NCBI RefSeq assembly: GCF_040807025.1 | Contig: NC_090956.1 | Location: 4,576,517 to 4,640,516, forward strand | Length of the DNA stretch: 64,000 nt | From: Struthio camelus | Lineage: Eukaryota; Chordata; Aves; Struthioniformes; Struthionidae | Direction: 5' to 3' | In this document: one piece after another, positions 50,638 to 60,369 of the stretch | Numbering within the stretch: the stretch's first letter is position 1 | Layout: every line of letters begins with the position of its first letter | Notes under the pieces: model-generated | Database searches by the model: none | What the model was told of the DNA's origin: nothing | The model's input: the letters and a program-made list of their open reading frames with translations, nothing else | Made by a program: the position numbers and the translations under genes

Positions 50638-51583
50638 CTAAAATCAGTATTGCACAGAATACAGGAGAGATGCTCTTGCAAGAGGAGTCATACTAAAGTA
50701 GTATACTGTAGCTCACAATACAAATCCATCTTAACTAACTAAGTGAGCAGCTCAGTGCTCTCTGGATAAACTAATAACCCAATAAAAACATGATATTTAA
50801 CCTGCAGTGTGCCCCTGTTTAGAGGTTGTTCTTTTATTATTTACTAGTCTAAATAAATCCTCAGAGCAGAAATGAACCTAGTCCTTGGAAAAGAACAGAA
50901 GAGAAGCTGCATTCACAATATGTTGGCATATGTATTTGTTTGCACCCTGGCTCAGTCTCTTCTCTGTGGCACTGGTGCCACTGTGCCATTTCAGCACAGG
51001 ATGAAGTGAAGTGGCACATGCAGGAAGTAGAAGTAAGATCTGACCCAGGCTATTTGATAGCTTGAAATCTGAAAACCAGTTTCCTAGTCTGCTTCCCATT
51101 CGCCTTTTAACTGCAGAGCCCTGGGCTGGGCTGATGACAGTCCTAGCAGGCAGCAAGTTTTTATGGTTTATAGAAACCTGGCATTTGTCTGGGCAGCAGA
51201 AGGCCACTGACTGCCAGGAGGGGATTATATAGCTTGTCATTAAGCTGCACGCTGCGCTCACGCTTCCATCTGTGCAAGCATGTTTCTGCAGCAGTGCTTC
51301 GTAGTGCCTTCACGGAGCAAAGTGAACACAGTACGTAATGTCTGTCTCTCAGTGCTGGAGGGGCACAGTTTTCAAGGACAGAGCTAGATCGTCTTTCAGC
51401 ATGGAAAAGAAATATGCAAAGGCAGACACAGTGTGTTACCTGGACGAGGAGAGTGTTACAATGGCAGGCTTAATCCTTTCTGCAAAACAGTGATGGGGAA
51501 GCACTGGGGGACTAGAACCGATGGCATTTGCTTGCTGACATTGCACTGACAGTATTGACTGTACTGTATAATGTTCACCCTAC

Positions 51584-51710
51584 CTGCAGCCTCCTCCTCT
51601 TTAAGGAGGACACAGAGCAGGGGCATGCTGGACTTCTGGAACAAGCCCACCGCCATTTCATTAAGGGGATCCTTGTTCTTCTCCAGTCACCTTGTGATAC
51701 TGTACCCCAC
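51584..51710 (-). pseudogene. Myosin motor exon with stop (W to TGA)
   Basis: Reads VGYSITR, TGA (51687-51689), [20 protein letters not shown]; family is [20 protein letters not shown]. Acceptor CTTCCAG and donor GCTGCAG/GTAGGG intact. Confidence 0.93.
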
Positions 51711-52007
51711 CTGGAAGGGGGCAGAGGAGAAAAGACGTGGCTGCTCCACATGCAGTGAGAGAACAGTCCAGTAGCATGGCATGAGAAAGCAGATGTCTTG
51801 TTGTTAAACAACGATCCCTAGGTAGAGAGAAGGAGAAGTCCTCTGTGGGTATAAGGAAAGGATGCAAGTTAATGTTGGCACAGGAACAGCATTAATGTAC
51901 TCACTGAAGTCTTGGGGCCTTACCATGGAAAGCATATGTGCTCTGAATAAAGGATTCTGCGGGACGGGCAAAGGAAAGGATGTTGCAAAGAGATTTTTTG
52001 AATGTTT

Positions 52008-52130
52008 ACTTTTTAATATATTTATAAATATTATTTTTTTAAAATTTATTATTTATTTAAATTACAAAATTTAAATTAAAAATTTATTATTTGTAAATAT
52101 TTATATATTTATAAATATTTGCTTTTTAGA
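52008..52130. repeat. AT-rich palindromic tract in a pseudogene intron
   Basis: About 120 bp of almost pure A/T with repeated self-complementary units (TATTTATAAATA, AAATTTAAATT). It lies between the motor exons at 51.6 and 53.1 kb. No coding sense. Confidence 0.8.
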
Positions 52131-53057
52131 TTCTTACTTTGATACACTGACACAGGGGACAATGTGGCCTGTAGACTGCACGCATATAATGAAGCACAAT
52201 GAGAATATAGCTTGGCACAGTCAAATGTCACTTGCAGGAACCTGCTTGGTATCAAAGAAAGGAAATAGTTGCTAAGTATGAAAAAGAGCAAAGGGCCTAT
52301 GATTCATGCTCCGATCATGTTCTGTCAGTATATCTGTGCAGTGGAGTATATGAATAAGTGGTGGAGTTTGATAATATACTTAAATACTCTTCCTGCTGCT
52401 AAGCATTAGCATGGCTGCTTGACAGCACAGCAGAGAGGAAAGTCACATACACCAGGAAAGACTAGACAGGCTGCAGTGAACTGCAGGACGCTGGCTCTTC
52501 TGGCAACATGTAAGCAACAGAAGCAAAAATTAAATTAATCCTTTGGCTGATGTGCCTTTTGAGTAGCTTTCCTATGGCATTGTGTTCCTAGAAACAAGCC
52601 CTGGCTTGAGTTTTTGGGGTTTTGTTCCTTTTCAGAATATCTGTAAGGATTATATTTTTAATCAAGGCTAGTGGCAACATGCTGAAGAGTCATGAAACTG
52701 CTTGGCTATTCTTTGACTATTAAAATGCCCGACTGTTGTGTCATTGGTCAGACATTTGCACAATCAGTGCTTTCAGTTAATTGTTACTGGAAAGGATTTC
52801 TGAGATGCACATTTCTGCGCAGCAGGGCCAAAATTTGGCTGCAATTCTTCCTTAAGGCAACAGAGCCACATTAATTTAAACCAGCAAAATACTTTTCCCT
52901 TTGTTGTTTTACGTTAAAACCTTTGGAAGTTTGACGCGATCCGTGAGGGCTTGGCCTCTACATCTTGGCCTCATGTCTGACCTCGGTAAGTGCACGTTCA
53001 AGCTTACTCAGGGATATGGACATCATGTTGGTGGAAACAGCACTGGTCTGTAATTAC

Positions 53058-53237
53058 TGTGCTGGCGTAATGCACCCGCTTGAAGTGAGTTTCTGCCCCT
53101 TTGCCTTTGCCACCTTTGGGCTTGAGGAAATTCGGTGATTTTCCCAGATGGTTGTCCTAGAGGGCAGACTTGAATGTAGCATCAGTGGTCCTGGGGAACA
53201 CACACTGCTCTTCCAGGAGGGAGGAAATGCGCGTGGC
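53058..53237 (-). pseudogene. Myosin motor exon with stop (Y to TAG)
   Basis: Reads SSLLEEQCVFPRTTDATFKS, AL, TAG (53157-53159), [20 protein letters not shown] and [12 protein letters not shown]. Family: [20 protein letters not shown] and DQHLGKSNNFQKPK. Acceptor CCTTTAG and donor AGCACA/GTAATT present. Confidence 0.93.
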
Positions 53238-53437
53238 CTAAAGGGAGGGGAAAAAATGCCCTAAGGTGGAAGGAGAGCATAAGAATGCGTTACTGTCTTG
53301 GCAAAGAGCTGAGACTCTGCCTCTAATTTTCCTGCGCTGCCCTTGCCACCAATACTGGGATTATTATCTGGTCACCTATCTGCATGTATTGAGGAGTCTT
53401 ATTCTGTACCCTTCTTCTCCAGGATGGGGGAAGTTAC

Positions 53438-53604
53438 CTTTTCCAGGAGCTCAATGCAAGCTTGTAGATCTAGGCCAAAGTCAAAGAACTATTCAGTGCC
53501 ATCTCTCTTGTACTCCTCCTGCTCTAGCATGAGTAAGTAGTGGTTGAAGAACTGCTGCAGTTCTCATTGGTGGAGTTGATACACATCTGCTCAAAGCTGT
53601 GGAA
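53438..53604 (-). pseudogene. Myosin motor exon with stop and frameshift
   Basis: Reads HSFEQMCINSTNEN, then in another frame LQQFFNHYLLMLEQEEYKRD, GTE, TAG (53489-53491), FFDFGLDLQACIELLEK. Family: [20 protein letters not shown] and GIEWEFIDFGMDL, so the stop replaces a tryptophan. Splice sites look intact. Confidence 0.93.
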
Positions 53605-53899
53605 CTGCAGAGAAGAGCAGGCTGGTTGTGTAAGGCATTTGCTAACCTGCCTTTGAGATATGTCCGTCAGCTCTACATAGGAAAATTCAGCTGCTGGTAA
53701 AAAGCAATTTAACAGCTTTGTCAGCCACTATCGCAGGGAAGAAAATCACCATATTAGTCTCAATGGAAGGAAGAACATAGCTTGTTGCTCCCTTCCCCTT
53801 GCTGCATACTCAGGAACATGGTTACAGGCTCTGCTTTCTGGGACAGACAAGCCCTCCAACCCTGCTGGGAACCCACTGGGGAGGACAGAGAGGAAGCAG

Positions 53900-53968
53900 G
53901 GCTCAGTTCTATCCCTTCACACACACACCATCCAGCAGAGCTTGCTGGCGCACAGGTGGTAGTACACA
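53900..53968 (-). pseudogene. Possible fragment of the YEKMFLWMV myosin exon
   Basis: After TTTGTTTCAG the minus strand reads VYYHLCASKLCWMV then a stop. The family has [21 protein letters not shown] here, so a heavily deleted remnant is possible. The exon for QYFIGVLDIAGFE (switch II) was not found. Confidence 0.3.
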
Positions 53969-54349
53969 CCTGAAACAAAGGGTTTCAATCATTGCTCTGG
54001 GTCTAGGCCCCCATATGCTCCAGGAGGTAGATGTGCCTGTCTGCTCCACTGTAGCTCCAAAAACACCTGCAAAGCAGGGCTGTTCAGCAAAGAAGGATGA
54101 AGTCCTTAGCTGCACCTCAACCATCTGGCTAGGCCTGCTGCCCTGTGGCAGCTGTGAATGCCAGCTCTGAGTCTCAATAGCACATCTGTTCATTTAACAA
54201 AATTCAGCATTGTTGTTCAAGGTCATTTTATATCCCCTGGAAACACAGTCTGGTTTTAGCAGCTTTTCCAGTATTAACAAACTGGCTGAGGTCTCAACAT
54301 ACTGCCTTTGCACTGGTTTGCTTTCACCAGGTGTGATCTCTCAACCTAC

Positions 54350-54489
54350 CCCTTTGTGGTGTCTAGCTCCGCCTGCTCCTGTCTTGGCTTCTGCTTAACC
54401 TGCCTGTTGCCAAAGTGCATGATACCCCCAGTCGGCTTGTAAATGCTGATCTTCTTTTCTGGACTGAAGCCTAAGACATCAGAGGCCAC
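54350..54489 (-). pseudogene. Myosin motor exon, open
   Basis: Reads [40 protein letters not shown] and ELD; family is DILGFTSDERVSIYKLTGAV and [20 protein letters not shown]. Acceptor ATGCCAG and a GTAGG donor are present; no stop. Confidence 0.92.
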
Positions 54490-55811
54490 CTGGCATAAGG
54501 AACACAGAGCCACACAAGAGATTTCCTAATCTACACTATAAACTGGAAGCCAGCCCATAATGCTAAACATTTAAAATAATTTTCCAACCCATTGAAACCT
54601 GACCAGTCAGGCCCCTTCAGACTAACGTGGGACAGAGCAGCTTAAAGTTGCTGTAAACAAGCACTCTGCCGTTCTTTCATACACTGACTTATGCTAGCTG
54701 AGGACCTTGTGCTTTGACAGCAATTGTTCTAAATGTCTCTGTGATATCACGAGTAAACTGTATCTTCAGTGATCATCAACTCATTCCACTCTTCACCCTC
54801 CATTCTAAAATCAGCAGGATACGAGCAGCAAGAGCCCCATATCACAATTGTCCCCTGTCTCAGATACGGAGGAAGTCTGGCACTGCTAGCAGCATCGTGC
54901 TTTGCCCTATCTGTTTGCCCATGGCAGGGAGAGTGCACGACTCAGAGCTTGCTGGAGAACTTTGCAGACAATGAGTTACTCATGAGCCCTGAGCTGGGAC
55001 CCACTGTCTCAGCGGCTATGAAAATCATAGGTGCTTTGTACAAAAGGCTTGTTTTCAGTGTACAAAGCCTGGAAGCTGTAAAATATCATCAGCTGCTAGA
55101 AAGGGCACTGTAAGTTCAGCAGCTGGAAGCCGTTTGATCTCTGTAGCTCAAGTCCTGCTTATAATAATAGTTTCAGGAGCCAGCAGATACTCCCAATAAG
55201 CTCTTTTCAGTAACAGATACTCTTCAAAATGATATTAAAAAGGAAAATGTTTGTCAAAAACAGATGAAAGGTCATGTCTTGCTCTTATACAAGCTGCTGC
55301 TTGAGATTACAAATGTATGTGAGATGAGCAGGTTTTAACCCATGGTCTCTACCACAGCTTTCCGATCTGTCAGTTTTTGGGCTTCAAACAACCACTATAG
55401 CCAACTCATTTGAAGTCCTGTAAACCGCAGGCCGTTGAATGTTGACCAGAAATTCCTACATCAAGCTCATTTTCTCTGAAGCAAATCTTTTACATTCAGG
55501 TTTCAACTCACAGAGAATGGAACAAATCCTTAGGTTATCCCTAGCTGCTCTTCCAGTAAGCCATTTATCCTCAGAGTGAAGAAGCTGAACTTTATTTCTA
55601 GGGGGAAGCTGGGCTACGGACAGCATCCTGTTTGCCAGATTTTCAATTTCACTGATGTTTCTCCAGACTTATATCAGTGAGAAGCAACTCTTGCCCATCA
55701 TCCATGTTGTCTACTGTGACTACACCTTAACACACTGGTAGTGGTTAGGACCGGGCACATGAAGCAGTTTCTGCAACAAGAGACAGACCAAGAGGTGGTT
55801 TCAGTGATTGT

Positions 55812-55845
55812 CATCAGGACAATCAAGAAGTAACATGAGCTTTTT
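55812..55845 (-). pseudogene. Possible remnant of the next myosin motor exon
   Basis: The minus strand reads MLLLDCPDD after an AAAAAG acceptor, at the place where the family has EMLLITTNPYDY. The match is short and the phase does not fit, so this is tentative. Confidence 0.3.
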
Positions 55846-56409
55846 GACTGGAGACTGCAAGTTGTTCTAGGTTTCAATTCCTGAGCATCTGATTTGAGTG
55901 GATCACTTAAGAAAAAAGTCTTTTACGTTTCTCAGGCTACCAAGGAGATTTTGACATAGCAGCCCTGTCAAAGTAAGTGGGATTGAACACCCAAACCTTT
56001 TCAACAGTATTGAAAAACTTGTCCTGGATTTGTTTCCTGTGCTGAGGAGATGTAAGCAATTGACATGTAGCAGCTCAACACTTCCGTTTGAAAATGATTA
56101 TTTTTACCTTAGTGGCAGCCCTGCCAGATCAGGCGAGACCTCACCATGCATTGATCAAGATAAAGGACGACAGCTTTCTTTTCTCAGTCCGGCCTGCCTA
56201 GGGAAAACTCCCTTGCTATCCTTCTTCTCCTTGGATAATTAGTAAACAGCCCCCCTTACCCCTGCCCCACTGCAGAGCACCTACTTTAATCCCTTTAAAC
56301 CTACTTTAAGCAAGTATGGTTTTATTGAGTAGATTTCTTATTCTGGAAGCAGAGGACCTAGCAGGGAAGCATGATTTGAAGGGAGTGAATAACAACCACA
56401 AAGCCATAC

Positions 56410-56510
56410 CAATAAGTTCAGATTTCTTTTTGAAGAGAATCTGGTAGAAGATATGATAACCTCTCTCAGCTGCTTGCTGGGAAATGACACATTACTTCTC
56501 TAGGAGGTTT
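56410..56510 (-). pseudogene. Myosin motor exon with stop and lost acceptor
   Basis: Reads LLEK, TAA (56492-56494), CVISQQAAERGYHIFYQIL and KKKSELI; family is [23 protein letters not shown] and SNKKPELI. Donor ATTG/GTATGG is intact. No AG is present at the expected acceptor near 56510. Confidence 0.88.
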
Positions 56511-58037
56511 GAAACACACAGGGAAACACATTCAGGTGCAGGTGGCAGCCACACATAAAAAAAATCATGGCCCAGTTGGTGTCAGTGGGACTTCTGCTTT
56601 TGATACCAGTGAAACCTGCATTCCACTAGTGTCCTTTGGAAGTCCTGTGAGTGCAGCAAGAGTGATAATTATCCTTCAGTGGTTGTCTCAGAGCATGCTT
56701 TTAAGTTTCGCAGCATGCCTACTAGGACAAATTTTAGTATAGCTGTTTTGCCAGCTGGTGAAATGGAGGCAAAGAATGCCATCACTTGTCCAGTTATATC
56801 AATGATGGGTTCAGGAACAGATCTCCAGACTAACTCACCCTACTTCCAAACATGCTGTGAATTGCCAGTGCATGGTCTGTAAGACTGACCTGTGAAACAT
56901 CTGCTTATATTGTCCTTTTTTTTCTTCCAAAAAGAGCTCTGGAAAAGTTTTTCTGTATACTTTAATCTCTCTGCCCATGTTTTCTGTCAGGCACTAACAA
57001 TAATTTGACTTCCAGTCTCCACGAAGACCGTACTCCTCCAGACCTCACTGTACCAATTCATTCAGCTATATCAAATCAGCAGACCTGTCTAACAGTCCTA
57101 GCTGGTGATTTTTCACCTTGCCTCCCAGCTGAAGTCTTTTGTCCACATAGGTCTGATGGTGAAAGGGGTCAAGTGAGTTCTTCAGACAAAGCTGAGTTGA
57201 CTCAAACCACCTTTACTTTCCATTTCAGTTAGGCAGGGGACTTCAGGGAGCACTGACACACTCCCTTTTGGCAGCAGAGCTCCTGGGGGTGAGTACAGAA
57301 GTGCCTTGAGCCAATGCTGCCACTTACAGAATGAAGGTCTGTCCGTGGCCTTGCTCTCCAGGCCAGACTGGAAGAAGCTGTAACTTCCAGTAAACAACTC
57401 GAAACTTGCCTTGACCTTCTTTGTCCAGAGAGGCAAATTCAACATATGGTCTCTGGGTATGATGTAGATCTGGGATGACTTGAAAGTAGGAGGGATGCAG
57501 ACAATCCCACATTAAAGAATAACTAGTCCATATGTTTCCTCTCTCCTTTTTCTGCATGCAAAAGGGCTTTACTCAGGAAAAATGATGGGGTCTTTTTACC
57601 TTGAGAGCTGGTATTTGTGGTTCTCAATTTAGTCTTGGATGCACATGGGCAAACAAAGAACAATGCACCTTCCCTGGAAAGCTATTTTTAGGGTCTTGTT
57701 TGCAAGACAATTATACTGTTGTTCTGATGAACGTGAGTAATGGTTGCAGTATAATTGTAGAATGAAAAGTGTACAGCTTTTGGGGGAGGCTTTTGTGTGT
57801 TCACACAGAGCCTCATAGGCAGCTAAAGAAACAATAAATAAATTTGTCATCATCTAAAGCATGTAACTTCACCACAGAGGTAGGGCCAGATTCTGGTGTC
57901 ATTTACAGCTATGCAGATCCCACAAGTTAGCAGAATGAATTTCAGATTTGCACGTCTGACCTAATCAGAACCGGGCCCGTTCAACACAAGAGAAAATCCA
58001 AAGCAAAATGAATATAAAGAATTGTATGATTACTTAC

Positions 58038-58101
58038 AGCTCTCATTGTCAGCCCCAGCCAGCTTGCTAGTGCTACCAAAGTGAATGTGGATAAATTTGC
58101 C
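58038..58101 (-). pseudogene. Myosin motor exon, open
   Basis: Reads GKFIHIHFGSTSKLAGADNE; family is [20 protein letters not shown]. 64 nt with intact acceptor CATCTAG and donor GAGCT/GTAAGT. No lesion seen. Confidence 0.93.
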
Positions 58102-58762
58102 CTAGATGAGAAAATAAAAGATAGTCTGTTAATCAAGATTGCAATAGCTGGAGGAAAACAGAAAGTAGCTGAGAGGTTCTGAGCGTTCATCGGGGACAGA
58201 CAGCAGTGCCTGTAGGGGCAAATTTGCAAGTCAGTGAGAGGAAATTTAATCTTTTCAAAGAGCAGATCTATAAAAAAACCTCTTTCTTTTTGGATTCTGT
58301 ATTAGAGCTTAAAGAAATCCTCCTTTCTTTGCAGCATATGGCAGAAGTATGTAGTGCACAGAAATAGAGAAATGAGACCTCAGCAGAAAACTCCAATGTT
58401 TTCTGTTCTCACTGTCAGTTTCAAATTTCAGAAATTAAAAAATAATCTGCAGAAAAATGAAAACATTTTGAATCTTTGCAGAAGTAAACATTTGAAACGG
58501 CTTTGATTTGGGGTTGATCAAAACTTAATTTTTTTCTCTTGATGTGTAAAAACGTGACATCGGAACAAAATGCACAGAAAAATTTACTTCTAGGAGATGG
58601 GAACCAATAATGCTTCATGTGAAATGTTAGAAAATACAAACTGACTGTAATTCTTGACCAACAATTTGAAAATAATTTCTTTAAATTTATTCTGAGAGGG
58701 AATGCCTTTGTATAACCTACCAGTGACCTACCAGTGCAATCCAGAGAAGGCCTGGTACTTAC

Positions 58763-58851
58763 AAAATGGTAGAAATTGTTCCTCATAATGTTAGCATTGC
58801 CAAATGCTTCCAGAACAGAATTAGCCAGGGTGATTTGATCTTCCAGGGATC
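58763..58851 (-). pseudogene. Myosin switch I exon, damaged
   Basis: Reads GSLEDQITLANSVLEAFGNA and NIMRNNFYHF; family is [20 protein letters not shown] then VRNDNSSRF. The switch I motif NDNSSRF is replaced by NNFYHF after a small in-frame loss. Open frame; splice sites intact. Confidence 0.92.
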
Positions 58852-59043
58852 CTACAGAAGGAAGAAAAAGAAGATAAAAATCATCAGGATGCTAAACACA
58901 GAAGACTTTAGGCTGTGAGCACAACTACTCCTCACCCATCCAAAACAACCCGGTATATACATTTTCTGTCCACCAGCTCCCACAGGAAGCTGAATTACTG
59001 CCTTAAGCAGCTCTGCAGGCCGTGTTCATCCTGAATCCCTTAC

Positions 59044-59134
59044 CTTCCCACCCGCAGCCTGTTTGCAAGTGCTGCTGATATTGTACTGAATGACCTTTTT
59101 TGTGTTCTTAGTCTTGCTGGCACCGGATTCTCCA
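59044..59134 (-). pseudogene. Myosin P-loop exon with altered Walker A
   Basis: Reads GESGASKTKNTKKVIQY; the myosin P-loop is GESGAGKTVNTKRVIQY. The second glycine of GAGKT is serine (codon AGC), a position that contacts ATP phosphates and is nearly invariant. Acceptor TTGCCTAG, donor GGGAAG/GTAAGG; no stop inside. Confidence 0.92.
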
Positions 59135-59393
59135 CTAGGCAAAGTGAACACGGAAAACAAACATAGTGTTGGTGGAAAAAAACCTGAGCAGATTGTACAG
59201 CAATAAGGGGGAAAACTCAGGAGAGAAGTAACATCATTTCTTTACTCTGTGTCAGACAGGCAGGATCGCCCCAGGGCTGCCACTGGGCACCTTTCCCACC
59301 CCAAACCTAATTCTACTGCCCCTCCTGCCATCCATCCGTAGGTTTGTGGGGACGGAAAAAAAGAAAAAAATCAAGACGCGCAAGATTACTTAC

Positions 59394-59412
59394 GTAGTCA
59401 GCATAAATTGGT
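59394..59412 (-). pseudogene. Myosin motor micro-exon (QFML exon)
   Basis: CCCCACAG then codons for QFMLT, ending at GACTAC/GTAAGT. The family has a 28-bp exon here (AYQFMLTD); this one is 19 nt with present signals, so it appears shortened. Confidence 0.7.
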
Positions 59413-60226
59413 CTGTGGGGAAAAACAAAATTAAAAAGGCCCCTTGGCTGAGAGGGGCCGATCCTTCTGTCCAGCCTGAAGTCATCTCCTTCCAAATGCC
59501 CCCTCCATCTTCCTTTCCTTTTGGATCCGTGTGGGAAAACTCACTGCTATGAATCTTGGTCGGTGGCAAGATCATCTTCAAGACGTGTCCCCTCCTTTTC
59601 TGATTCGGCCCCACAGAAGACTCTCCTCTGAGGTCCAGCCTTGTGGATTTGAGGCAGGGCTTGTGGATTTTGAGTCTGGTTGATCTCCCCAATTCCAAGA
59701 AGCAAGACCAAATGTGAAGTATAATGCAGCTCTCAGTGCTTGGTGCTTCACTCTTCCTGAAGAGGATTTTTGGGAGGTGCCAGGATTCAGGGATCCATAG
59801 GAGAATGGCTTCAGCCAGGGCAACATTGGGATATGAAGGGACAAAGCTAGGAAAGAAGAGAGATTTATTGCTTGCAGGAAGAAGGTGGTTATTCCAAGGA
59901 TAGAGGGCAGCATAAGACAGGCTAGGAATGTGAGTAGTGTAAGGACAGCCTGGTGGGGAGAAGTTGTGGAGGAGGAAGCAGGCATAGAGGTACAAGCTGG
60001 GACATGACAGTCCAGAGCCGTGATGGTGAGGAAGCTGGAAGGAGAAATAGGAAGCCACTGAAAGAATCCAACAAGGCTAGAATAACAGGATTTTTGCTGC
60101 AAGGCCAAATGTAGCTGCTATTTGTGTCTCTGGATTCAGAGTTATTTTACTGAGCCCCGCAGTAGAGTAAGGCAGGAGAGGAGAGGAGAGTTTGCTCTTA
60201 TGAGTCACCCATGAGTAGTATGTCAC

Positions 60227-60369
60227 GGTAGGTGTTGTCAGAGATGGAGAACGGGTGAGGGGGCGGTCTCAGTCCGCTTCTTGCCTTTGTACATCTGAGC
60301 TCCCCTGGCGCCGTAGGTTGGCAGCCCCTTGTAGGGGTTGATTGTCAGGCAGGACAAACCAGAGTTGAT
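60227..60369 (-). pseudogene. Myosin motor exon (about residues 115-165)
   Basis: Reads [20 protein letters not shown] then [13 protein letters not shown]; family form is YSGLFCVTVNPYKWLPVY and YRGKKRQEAPPH. The tryptophan of NPYKWLP is glycine. A one-base gain in the C-run after TETA shifts the frame; the continuation FSISDNTY reads in another frame. Acceptor CCTGCCAG and donor TACC/GTGACA. Confidence 0.9.

Noticed and set aside
59390..60108. 222- and 176-codon overlapping minus-strand frames
   Set aside because: Two mutually out-of-frame ORFs covering a myosin intron and micro-exon; no motif and no splice support. Chance frames.
27168..60369. A functional myosin heavy chain gene with sequencing errors
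   Set aside because: Fourteen stops, about ten shifts, lost splice sites and missing exons spread over the whole gene are too many for errors, while the neighbouring ARPC1A is error-free.
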